Shown in pieces: positions 8,301 through 15,542 of a DNA stretch of 64,000 nt. Both the position numbers and the translations under genes were made by a program. The stretch comes from Propionicimonas paludicola (GTDB lineage Bacteria > Actinomycetota > Actinomycetes > Propionibacteriales > Propionibacteriaceae): the NCBI RefSeq assembly GCF_002563675.1, contig NZ_PDJC01000001.1, forward strand, positions 124,001 through 188,000, read 5' to 3'. The notes beneath the pieces were generated by a model. The model saw only the letters and a program-made list of their open reading frames with translations, was not told the origin of the DNA and made no database searches. How positions within the stretch are numbered: the first letter of the stretch is position 1; every line of letters starts with the position of its first letter.

Positions 8301-10308
8301 GAGCACGGTCGAGCAGGATCAGCCGTTGCTGGCCATGCTGGAGAACCGCTTCGAGCGGCTCACCACGCTGCCTGACACCCCCGAGCGGATCACCGCGGAC
8401 GCCACCGCCCCCGGCGGCGACGTGAAGCGGATCCTGCTGTCCCGGGCGGACTACTACTCGATGACCGGTGGCCACGGCGCCTGCCGTGGGTGCGGTGAGG
8501 TCACCGCCATCCACCTGTTCAACTCGCTGTCCCACCGGATCGGCGACGACCAGCGCAAGGCGCACACCGCCGAGTTGGAGCAGTTGCTCGACTCGCTGTC
8601 GGCCCTGTCCGAGAAGCTGCCCGAGTCCAGCCCACGCCGGATGCGGGTGAGCGCGGCCATCGAGCAGCTCGAGCGTCGGCTCTACCTGTACGAGTCCGGC
8701 CCAACCGGCAACGGCCCGGCCCCGACCGTGATGGCCAACTCCACCGGCTGCTCGAGCGTGTACGCCTCGACCATGCCGAACTCGCCCTACCTCGACCCGT
8801 GGGTCAATGGCCTGTTCCAGGACGCCCAGCCGCTGGCTGTGGGTATCTACGAGGGCCTGGTCGCCGGTCTGGTGGACGAGGTTCGTGCGCTGCGGGTGGC
8901 CAAGCTGGAGCTGGCCGGCAAGTACGACCCGAGCGTCCACGACGCCAAGCTGGCCACGATGTCCTGGCGGGACTTCACCGCAGAGGAGCGGGCCCTGGTG
9001 CCGACCGTGGTGACGATCAGCGGTGACGGCGCGGCCTTCGACATCGGCTTCGGCGCCATGTCGCGAGTGTTCGCGGCCGGTACCCCGATCAAGTCGTTGG
9101 TGCTGGACACCGGCGGCTACTCCAACACCGGCGGCCAGGCGTCCACGGCGTCCCACTCCGGACAGGACGCCGACCTGGCCCGCTACGGCGCGGCTCACGC
9201 CGGCAAGCAGGAGCGTCGCAAGGAACTCGGCTTGCTGGCCGCCTTCCACCCGAACGTCTACGTCTGCTCGACCTCGACGGCCTACCACGGGCACTTCCTG
9301 CGGGCGGCCGGAGAGATGCTCGGCTACGAGGACGGCGCGGCTCTGATGGTCGCTTACACCCCGTGTGACACCGAGAACGGGCTGCCCGAGGATCTGGCCA
9401 ACACCCGGGCCCGGATGGCCGTGGAGAGCCGGGTCAGCCCGCTGTTCGTCCACGACCCGCGGCGCGGTGTGGCCATGTCGGCCCGGTTCAGCCTGGAGGG
9501 CAACCCGGAGCCCAGCGGCCTGTGGGTGACCACGGCGCTGACCTACCGGGACGAGCGAGGACGGGTTCAGGTGCTGAACCAGCCGTTCACCCCGGCCGAC
9601 TTCGCCATCGGCGAGGGCCGGTTCGCCAAGCAGTTCCGCTGGCTGGCCGCCTACGAGGAGGATCAGGCCATTCCGATCGCTGAGTACGTCGAGCTGCCCG
9701 CAGCTCAGCGTGCGGCCAGGACGCCGTTCGTCTACACCACCGATCGCAAGCAGCGGCTGGTGAAGATGGTCTGCTCGCCGGCCATCGTGGCCATGGTCGA
9801 GGATCGTCGCCAGAACTGGCGGACCCTGCAGTTCCTGGCCGGCCAGTCCGAAGCCCAGCTCAGTGCAGCCCACAAGGTCGAACTGGAGGCCTGGACGGCT
9901 CGCTACGCCGAGGCCGTGGACGCCCGCGAGTCCGCCCTGGACGTGATCGCCCAGGCTATGGCCGACCTGGCCACCTCGTCCGGCGCTCCGGCCGGCAGCC
10001 CGCTGCACCTGGGTATCGGGATGCTGTCCGGCCCGGCGCCGACCCCGTCCGCCCCGGCGGCTCCGGCGGCCGACGGTGAGCCTCCGATCTGGCTGGATCC
10101 CGAGGACGTGGCCAAGTGCAATGACTGCGCGACCTGTTACCAGGAACTGCCGCAGCTGTTCGAGAAGGCCACCATCGTGGTCGACGGTGAGCCGAAGACG
10201 GTCGGACGGCTCAAGGACGGAGTCCTGGACGGCCTGGACGTCTCCTCGGAACTGGCTGCTCGGATCGCTCGAGTGAAGGCCACCTGCGACGCGGAGATCA
10301 TCTCGTGA
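5323..10308 (+). CDS. nifJ: Pyruvate (2-oxoacid):ferredoxin oxidoreductase, single-chain, with extra C-terminal ferredoxin-like domain
   Basis: 1661 residues. Decarboxylates pyruvate with CoA and thiamine diphosphate, passing electrons to low-potential acceptors. Order: alpha/pyrimidine domain (YPITPSTE at 35-42); gamma domain from about 545 (SVGGYGTVATGK); two-cluster ferredoxin domain (Cys848/851/854/858 and Cys978/981/984/988); and beta/TPP domain (GHGACRGCGE at 1050-1059, Cys1143, GDG at 1234-1236). The C-terminus adds Cx2Cx2C (1599/1602/1605) plus Cys1655. It is about 490 residues longer than classical NifJ (about 1170-1200), with insertions between the two clusters, inside the beta domain and at the C-terminus. 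The ATG at 5323 was chosen over a TTG at 5299 because AGGA lies 6 nt ahead. Its stop overlaps the next start (GTGA), so the two are translationally coupled. The exact 2-oxoacid is inferred. Confidence 0.9.
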   Translation: MSSKTSQYPGVPEVINGNGAVAYVMKHVCGGVIGYPITPSTEISETFEAARAEGQLNVFGKHPFFVETEGEHSAQSGALGAALTGGAFISNASSSQGILYGLESHYVTVGKKIGGFVLQVAARVVTKHSLNVMAGHDDVYALLPTGYTILFGSNPQEAADLAAISYRASALSLVPVANAMDGFATSHVMSEVLLPEPALLRDYLGDPAGRIACPTVAQELLFGAKGRLFQLNAWLDRHGAAFEAKDLTALRGHLAKHADAVEAGDEALLDKTLSWVPADKQGQWRRQWRNAEAKGTRQLVPALVDPNNPGLTGPVQNQPDFQAGAADHRTHFANAVPALVRQAMAEYSALSGRDYAPVQAYGCEDADYVMVGMGSITDDVQAVLPYLRSQGLKVGVVSVKLLQPFPEAELVAAIGNAKAVTVLERSDDTALTRLVTSALFHARANAESGTEQFAGVPALAALPRLTTAIFGLGGHDVQPRHIVAGFQNMVDANPSPVVYLGSQFFTANPTPAVAAIQDRLRAAYPETEAMALATGPNPKVLPEGSLRIRFHSVGGYGTVATGKLLTDLLSSMLRMHSKSAPKYGSEKSGAATNYYITLSPEPVLITNAELEDVEVVVAPDHMVFSHTNPLKGLVAGGTLIMQSDSEPLAVWKSLPAFARRVIRERNIRFLVIDAFKIARSHAPNPELETRMMGIAFIGAILGNVTGIAKAGAEAEMAEEVRAELTRKFGRRGEKVVEANMAVIHDGMTATTVVDYADPSFEAAEAEQLREARPALSALMSPTVGGERTSGLFDPVYFDEMMGRPFRDGTIDEAPVLPGTGMFMPAGSAATKNKGIFRRNVPIFDPAACTACMECAIACPDNAIPNTAHELSELLIAGIDAAGLVESKRTAWLDLVPAWTDAIRARLVANPAASDLAAVASAAAEGLDVPPMWTAQLDQIAAALAAFPVARTRPLFDAAEKTAPGSGVLFSAVVDPWKCTGCLQCVEVCGPGALSTVEQDQPLLAMLENRFERLTTLPDTPERITADATAPGGDVKRILLSRADYYSMTGGHGACRGCGEVTAIHLFNSLSHRIGDDQRKAHTAELEQLLDSLSALSEKLPESSPRRMRVSAAIEQLERRLYLYESGPTGNGPAPTVMANSTGCSSVYASTMPNSPYLDPWVNGLFQDAQPLAVGIYEGLVAGLVDEVRALRVAKLELAGKYDPSVHDAKLATMSWRDFTAEERALVPTVVTISGDGAAFDIGFGAMSRVFAAGTPIKSLVLDTGGYSNTGGQASTASHSGQDADLARYGAAHAGKQERRKELGLLAAFHPNVYVCSTSTAYHGHFLRAAGEMLGYEDGAALMVAYTPCDTENGLPEDLANTRARMAVESRVSPLFVHDPRRGVAMSARFSLEGNPEPSGLWVTTALTYRDERGRVQVLNQPFTPADFAIGEGRFAKQFRWLAAYEEDQAIPIAEYVELPAAQRAARTPFVYTTDRKQRLVKMVCSPAIVAMVEDRRQNWRTLQFLAGQSEAQLSAAHKVELEAWTARYAEAVDARESALDVIAQAMADLATSSGAPAGSPLHLGIGMLSGPAPTPSAPAAPAADGEPPIWLDPEDVAKCNDCATCYQELPQLFEKATIVVDGEPKTVGRLKDGVLDGLDVSSELAARIARVKATCDAEIIS

Positions 10309-13037
10309 CCAGCCCATCGTTCACCAACCAGTTGGGCCTGTTGGAGCGGCGGCTGGCCGCCGACCCGCGGGCCTTCCGGGAGCTGTTCACCGCCGACGGC
10401 ATGGAGGCGGTGGCCTGGGAGTTCCGCCAGCCGGAGCTGAGCAAGGAGTTCATCACCGAGGTCTGGGACGTGCTCAGCCGCGACGATGACTCCAGCCGAG
10501 TGATGATGCGCTTCCTGTGGCGACTCCCGGTCGGCAAGAAGCGGCTGTTCATGCGGGCCCTGGACGGCCACCTGTCCGATCGCTACCCGATGTTCGCCGG
10601 GCTCAGCCAGAACTGGCCGGCCGGCAACGCCATCGAGCCCTACATCCGCGAACCAGATGACCGGGCCACCGACTTCGAGCTGGTCAACAAGGGCTACCTG
10701 GGCTACATGGATCTGGGCTACACCCGCCGCGACATCGAGCTGTTCGTCTGGCTGGAAGCGCTGCGCGACAAGCAGTGCGCCGAAGCCCCGTGTGAACTCG
10801 GTGTGCTGCTGGCCGGGCATCGCGAGCCGCAGGGCGGCTGCCCGGTGCAGATCCACATCCCGGCCATGTTCGAGCTGATCGGCAATGGACGCTTCCGCGA
10901 GGCCCTCGAACTGCTCGAATCCTGCAACCCGCTGCCGAACGTCACCGGCCGGGTCTGCCCGCAGGAGCTGCAGTGCCAGGGGATGTGCATCCACCAGCAC
11001 TCGATGAGCATCGGTCAGCTGGAGTGGTTCCTGCCGGAGTGGTCGAAGCTGGCCGAGCCCGGCGCCACCCAGGCCCGCTTCGCCGGCGTCCGCGATCCCT
11101 GGCTGGCCGCCAAGCGGCCGCCGGTGGCAATCATCGGCTCCGGCCCGTCCGGCCTGATCACCGCCTACCTGCTGGCCGCCGAGGGCTTCCCGGTGACCGT
11201 CTTCGAGGCCTTCCACGAGCTGGGCGGTGTGCTGCGCTACGGCATCCCGGAGTTCCGGCTGCCGAACCAGCTGATCGACGACGTGGTGGAGAAGATCAAG
11301 CTGTTGGGCGGACGCTTCGTCACCAACTTCGTGGTCGGCAAGACCGCCACCTTGGAGCAGCTGACCGAGGCCGGCTTCGTCCGCGCCTTCGTGGGTAGTG
11401 GAGCCGGCCTGCCGCGCTTCCTGAACGTCCCCGGCGAGCATCTGCTGAACGTGATGAGCGCCAACGAGTTCCTGACCCGGGTGAACCTGATGCAGGGCCA
11501 CCGGGACGACCGGGAGACCCCGCTGCCCGAGGTCAAGGACAAGCAGGTGCTGATCATCGGCGGTGGCAACACGGCCATGGACGCCGCTCGCACCGCCCGT
11601 CGGCTCGGCGGCAACGTGACCATCGTCTACCGGCGCACGCGCGCGGAGATGCCGGCCCGGGTCGAAGAGCTCGAGCACGCCCTGGAAGAGGGCATCGAGC
11701 TGGCCGTGCTGCGCTCCCCGGTGGAGTTCATCGGCGACGAGAAGACCCACTTCGTGACCACGGCCAAGGTCGAGATCATGGGCCTGGGCGAACCGGACGC
11801 CTCCGGGCGGCGTCGTCCGATCGCCACCGGACGGACCACCGAGATGCCCGCCGACCTGGTGATCATGGCCCTGGGCAACTCGGCCAACCCGATCATCAAG
11901 GACTCCGAGCCCCGGCTGTCGGTGTCGCCCTTCGGCACCATTGCCCAGGTCTCCGACGATTCCAAGGAGACCTCGATCGCCGGCATCTTCACCGGTGGCG
12001 ACGCGGCCCGAGGCGGTTCGACCGCCATCCGGGCAGCTGGGGACGGCCAGTCGGCGGCCCGCGAGATCGTGGCCACGTTGTCGACGTTCCCGACCGCGGA
12101 GATCCCCGACCGGGTGGCCAAGGCGCTGGCCTACACCGAGGTGGCCGCCGAGATCCCGGTGATCGTGGCCAAGACCCACCTCAGCGTGGGGATCGAGGAG
12201 TTCACGGTCCGGGCTCCGGTGGTCGCGGCGTCGGCGCAGGCCGGCCAGTTCGTCCGAGTGCTGCCGACTCCTGATGGCGAACTCATTCCGCTGACCCTGG
12301 CCGATTGGGACGCCGCGGCCGGCACCATCACCTTGGTGGTGCAGGCCATGGGCACCTCGACGCTGGGCCTCAATCAGATGCAGGTCGGTCAGGCGCTGGC
12401 CGGCGTGGCCGGGCCACTGGGACGTCCCAGCGAACTGCACCACTACGGCGCCGACGACACGGTCGTGTTCACCGCCGGCGGGCTAGGCCTGCCGCCGGTC
12501 TACCCGATCATGCGCGAGCACCTGCGGCTGGGTAACCACGTCACCTTGATCTCCGGCTTCCGCAGCGCCGACTTGATGTTCTGGGACGGCGAGGACGAGC
12601 GGGTCGGCCGGATTCAGGCCGAGTTCGGCGAACTGCTCGACGTGATCTATGCCACCAACGACGGCTCCTACGGGATCCAAGGCTTCGTCACCAGCCCGCT
12701 GGAGGAGATGCTGAAGGCCAACCAGGAGGGCAAGGGACGCCGGATCGCCGAGGTGGTCACCATCGGCCCGCCCATGATGATGCGCGCGGTCTCCGATCTG
12801 ACCAAGGGCTACGGCGTTCCGACCGTGGCCAGCCTGAACTCGATCATGGTGGACGCCACCGGCATGTGTGGGGCCTGCATGGTGCCGGTCACCGAGGACG
12901 GGAAGCTGGTCCGCAAGCACGCGTGCATCGACGGCCCGGAGATCGACTCGCACGCCATCGACTGGGACAAGTTCCTGCCCAGGTTCGGATTGTTCCGTAG
13001 TCAGGAGCAGGCCAGCCGGGTCCGTCACGGCTTCTGA
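10305..13037 (+). CDS. NfnB-NfnA-like fused flavoprotein, NAD(P)H:ferredoxin oxidoreductase type
   Basis: 910 residues. Residues about 150-600 resemble GltD/NfnB: a Cys-rich segment (CPVQIHIP, VCPQELQCQGMCI), then GSGPSG (278-283) for FAD and GGGNTA (419-424) for NAD(P)H. From about 615 on it resembles the ferredoxin-NADP reductase alpha subunit NfnA, ending in a [2Fe-2S] motif (GMCGAC, Cys855 and Cys858, and Cys874). About 150 unassigned residues precede the Cys-rich part. The order is NfnB then NfnA in one chain. It starts inside the PFOR stop codon, so equimolar production with PFOR is likely. Role inferred: transfer of PFOR electrons to NAD(P), or the reverse, possibly with electron bifurcation. 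Confidence 0.85.
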   Translation: MTSPSFTNQLGLLERRLAADPRAFRELFTADGMEAVAWEFRQPELSKEFITEVWDVLSRDDDSSRVMMRFLWRLPVGKKRLFMRALDGHLSDRYPMFAGLSQNWPAGNAIEPYIREPDDRATDFELVNKGYLGYMDLGYTRRDIELFVWLEALRDKQCAEAPCELGVLLAGHREPQGGCPVQIHIPAMFELIGNGRFREALELLESCNPLPNVTGRVCPQELQCQGMCIHQHSMSIGQLEWFLPEWSKLAEPGATQARFAGVRDPWLAAKRPPVAIIGSGPSGLITAYLLAAEGFPVTVFEAFHELGGVLRYGIPEFRLPNQLIDDVVEKIKLLGGRFVTNFVVGKTATLEQLTEAGFVRAFVGSGAGLPRFLNVPGEHLLNVMSANEFLTRVNLMQGHRDDRETPLPEVKDKQVLIIGGGNTAMDAARTARRLGGNVTIVYRRTRAEMPARVEELEHALEEGIELAVLRSPVEFIGDEKTHFVTTAKVEIMGLGEPDASGRRRPIATGRTTEMPADLVIMALGNSANPIIKDSEPRLSVSPFGTIAQVSDDSKETSIAGIFTGGDAARGGSTAIRAAGDGQSAAREIVATLSTFPTAEIPDRVAKALAYTEVAAEIPVIVAKTHLSVGIEEFTVRAPVVAASAQAGQFVRVLPTPDGELIPLTLADWDAAAGTITLVVQAMGTSTLGLNQMQVGQALAGVAGPLGRPSELHHYGADDTVVFTAGGLGLPPVYPIMREHLRLGNHVTLISGFRSADLMFWDGEDERVGRIQAEFGELLDVIYATNDGSYGIQGFVTSPLEEMLKANQEGKGRRIAEVVTIGPPMMMRAVSDLTKGYGVPTVASLNSIMVDATGMCGACMVPVTEDGKLVRKHACIDGPEIDSHAIDWDKFLPRFGLFRSQEQASRVRHGF

Positions 13038-13049
13038 GTAGGCGATCGG

Positions 13050-13078
13050 GCGGCCGTCCGGCAACCCCGGGCGGCCGC
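13050..13078 (+). terminator. Hairpin after the PFOR operon
   Basis: A 12-bp GC-rich stem with one T-G pair (13050-13061 with 13067-13078) and a 5-nt loop sits 12 nt after the stop codon. No clear T-run follows, as is usual in high-GC genomes. Confidence 0.55.
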
Positions 13079-13223
13079 TTCGATATCTCGGCCCTGGCTT
13101 GGCCGGACGTCCCGGCCGGGGGACAAGAGGCCACCCGCTCATGACGGGCTGAATTCGGCCCGTCCGGTGGTTGACTCGGTCGCAGATATCACGCTTTGCC
13201 CCCCTCCCAAAGGTTGGTACCCC

Positions 13224-13652
13224 ATGACCTCCCTTCCTCGTCGCGCCACCCTGGACGACGTGCAGCTGGATGTCGAGATCGCTCCCCGGCGGTTCGTCGA
13301 CGGTGGCCCGGACCTGGCCTATCGGCTTGATCCGGCGTTCTATGAAGAGCTGGTGCATACCCCGGTTCCCGCCCCTGCGGTCAGCCGGCCTCCGGCCCGG
13401 CTCTCTCCGGAGTCCCCGCAGACGCCGGTCGCTCCGGTGATCGGGCTGGGACGTCCCGGCATCATGCCGTTCACCGCACAGACCTGCCCGGACTGCGGCT
13501 CCCCGATGATCCTTCAGCAGGCTCTGCGCGCGCAGTTCTCCGGGGGGAGTTTCTGGGGCTGCATGCGGTTCCCGATCTGTGCCGCCGTGGTACCGGCCAA
13601 TGTGCCCGGCCTCGGCAACGGCATCAGTCAGGTGTCGCCGTTCGTGGCGTGA
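13224..13652 (+). CDS. Hypothetical protein with a topoisomerase-type zinc ribbon
   Basis: 142 residues from the ATG at 13224, with AAAGGTTGG ahead of it. The N-terminal half is variable and Pro-rich in its middle. The C-terminal part has CPDCGSPMIL, then FWGCMRFPIC, the four-Cys pattern of the zinc ribbon found at the C-terminus of type I topoisomerases. It may bind single-stranded DNA or another partner; no catalytic domain is present. The next gene starts 24 nt downstream. Confidence 0.6.
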   Translation: MTSLPRRATLDDVQLDVEIAPRRFVDGGPDLAYRLDPAFYEELVHTPVPAPAVSRPPARLSPESPQTPVAPVIGLGRPGIMPFTAQTCPDCGSPMILQQALRAQFSGGSFWGCMRFPICAAVVPANVPGLGNGISQVSPFVA

Positions 13653-13676
13653 GGTTCGATCTGGCACGCTGGGAGA

Positions 13677-14489
13677 ATGAGCAGCTTCTTCCCGGCCCGT
13701 GGCAGCGCCGATCCGTGGTTCCGGCTGGGCCGGCTCGAGGTCGGCACCACCGTTGCGGTGGCCGCCACGGTGGTCATGTCTTGGATCGCCTGGGTGGTTC
13801 TCGGTGGCGGCCTGGGGGCGGCACTGGGGTACTACCCGGCGGTTCTGGGCAGTGGCCAGATCTGGCGACTGTTCACTTGGCCCTGGGCTAACTCGCTAGG
13901 CCTGTGGCCGGTACTGAACCTGTTCTTCTTCTGGTACTTCGGCTCCGAACTCGAGGCCCAGATCGGACGGGTCAAGATGGCCTGGCTGCTGGTCGGGGTC
14001 TGGGCGTCGCTGACCGTAGCGGTGAGCGTGGTCGGACTGGCTTTCGACGGCGGGCTGTTTGGGATCGGGATGATCCAGTTCATGGTGCTGCTGGTCTGGA
14101 TCGCCGAGTACCCGACCCGACGCTTCTTCTTCGCGATCCCGGCCTGGGTGTTCGGGCTGGTGCTGGTCGCCCTGCAGATCTTCGAGTCGCTGGGCTACCG
14201 CGACTTCGCCCCGCTGTTCAGCCTGCCGCTGAGCCTGGTGCTGGTCGCACTGGTGGCTCGCCGGGTCGGACTGCTGACCGATTACGCCTGGATTCCCGGC
14301 GCGCCCGGACGGCCCCGAACCCGGCCCGCGGCCAGGCGGCGTCCGGATCGGGAGCAGCAGCGGCGCACGAGTGATCGGGCTCGGCTGGACGAACTGCTGG
14401 ACCGGATCAACGAGACCGGCCTGCACGGCCTCAGCGATGCCGAGAAGCGCGAGTTGAAGAAGCTCTCCGAGCGCCTGCGCGCACGCTGA
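13677..14489 (+). CDS. Rhomboid-fold membrane protein, probable pseudoprotease
   Basis: 270 residues. About six membrane segments occupy 20-205, with the rhomboid landmarks WRLFTWPW and NLFFFWYFGSELE. The serine-protease signature GxSG of membrane segment 4 is replaced by GIGMIQF, so peptidase activity is unlikely. A charged C-terminal domain (RLDELLDRINETGLHGLSDAEKRELKKLSERLR) matches the short helical tail often found on actinobacterial rhomboid homologues. The ATG at 13677 has a GGGAG unusually close, so the start is somewhat uncertain. Probable role: membrane chaperone or regulator rather than protease. Confidence 0.7.
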   Translation: MSSFFPARGSADPWFRLGRLEVGTTVAVAATVVMSWIAWVVLGGGLGAALGYYPAVLGSGQIWRLFTWPWANSLGLWPVLNLFFFWYFGSELEAQIGRVKMAWLLVGVWASLTVAVSVVGLAFDGGLFGIGMIQFMVLLVWIAEYPTRRFFFAIPAWVFGLVLVALQIFESLGYRDFAPLFSLPLSLVLVALVARRVGLLTDYAWIPGAPGRPRTRPAARRRPDREQQRRTSDRARLDELLDRINETGLHGLSDAEKRELKKLSERLRAR

Positions 14490-14502
14490 TAGGCTTCCGC
14501 GC

Positions 14503-14558
14503 CCTGAGCGTGTCGAAGGGTGCCCGCGTTCGGCCGCCCGGGGCTTCGACAGGCTCAG
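14503..14558. repeat. REP-like inverted repeat (CTTCGACAGGCTCAG type)
   Basis: CTGAGCGTGTCGAAG (14504-14518) and CTTCGACAGGCTCAG (14544-14558) form arms with one mismatch. They lie between two converging genes. This palindrome type is widespread between genes in actinobacteria and may also end transcription. Confidence 0.6.
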
Positions 14559-14588
14559 CTACCGGGGTTGCTCAGCCGCCGGGAATGT

Positions 14589-15392
14589 TCAGCCGAAAGT
14601 GCCAATCCGGAACTGCTTGAGCTGGTCGGCCGGCTGGGCCTGGCCACTGTGTTGGGCGTTGAAGGCCGCGGTGGCGTCCGTCCCGCACAGGGCCAAGATC
14701 CGCTGCGGCCCACCCGGATGGGCGTTGATCCAGTCGGTGAGGTCATAGACCGAGCCGTTGATGGCCGCCCAGCAGGAGCTGGCGCTGGCGTGCGCGGCGA
14801 GGTCGGACGCTGTGTAGGTGGCTTCGGCAGAGGGGGCCGGTGCCGAGCTGGACGGACTGGCCGGCGGGGCCGCAGGGGTGGTGACCGTCCCGCTGGGCTT
14901 GGCGCTCGGGGTGCCGGCTCCAGTCCCGGCCCAGACCGCAGTCGCCCCGCTATGGCCGACCAGGATCGACAGTGCGACCGTCACCAGCGCCAGCGCTGCG
15001 GTCAGCAGCGCGCCACCGATGGTGGCACCGGAGCGTCCGCGGTTGGCCCGGCGGTCGGCGCGATGCAGGAGGAACCAGATCAGCGCGGCCACCCACAGGC
15101 CGGCGGCCACCCACGGCAGCAGAGCACCCCAGGTGGCGTGCTCGGCGGGTCGTCCGATCTTGGCGGCCAGGTCCTCGCCGGACTCCTTGGCCACGAAGGC
15201 GGCGGCGGTGCCGACCGCCAGGACCAGCAGAGCCAGAACCCCGAACCGGTCGGCCAGCCGGCTGAACAGCACTAGTAGCAGCAACCCGAGGGCGGCGACC
15301 GGCACCAGCACCACGGCGAAGTGAACGACCAACGGATGCAGCGGCAGCCCGCCAAGGAACTGGGAGAGGTCCATGCCGAAAAAGTAGTCCAT
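14589..15392 (-). CDS. DUF2231 membrane protein fused to a cytochrome b5-like heme domain
   Basis: 267 residues. Residues about 1-150 hold four membrane segments, with the HPLVVHFAVVLVPVA signature of DUF2231. A Pro/Ser/Ala linker (about 155-190) leads to a cytochrome b5 fold at about 193-266: CWAAINGSVYDLTDWINAHPGG with axial His225, and a second candidate ligand His248 in AQHSG. An electron-transfer role at the membrane is likely. An alternative start lies six codons in (15374). Two cysteines (Cys207, Cys236) flank the heme loop and might form a disulfide if the domain is outside the membrane. Confidence 0.8.
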   Translation of the reverse strand: MDYFFGMDLSQFLGGLPLHPLVVHFAVVLVPVAALGLLLLVLFSRLADRFGVLALLVLAVGTAAAFVAKESGEDLAAKIGRPAEHATWGALLPWVAAGLWVAALIWFLLHRADRRANRGRSGATIGGALLTAALALVTVALSILVGHSGATAVWAGTGAGTPSAKPSGTVTTPAAPPASPSSSAPAPSAEATYTASDLAAHASASSCWAAINGSVYDLTDWINAHPGGPQRILALCGTDATAAFNAQHSGQAQPADQLKQFRIGTFG

Positions 15393-15542
15393 GCTTCAAA
15401 GATCGGCAGCCATTCCACCCGCCTGCGCGCCGTCCGGCCTCATGCGGGGACGGTTCCACTACCGTCCGGCGTTGTCAGCGAGGTTGTCGCGGACCTTCTC
15501 CGAAGAACGGGGCGCAGTGGCTGCCCCCGCGGAGCGACCTGG

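Noticed and set aside
5326-10317. 1663-codon open frame antisense to the PFOR gene
   Set aside because: High GC at third positions leaves the reverse frame open. Its translation is low-complexity His/Gly/Arg-rich with no domains, while the + strand frame has all PFOR motifs.
10137-12443. 768-codon antisense frame over the Nfn-like gene
   Set aside because: Same codon-bias artefact; no recognisable protein features.
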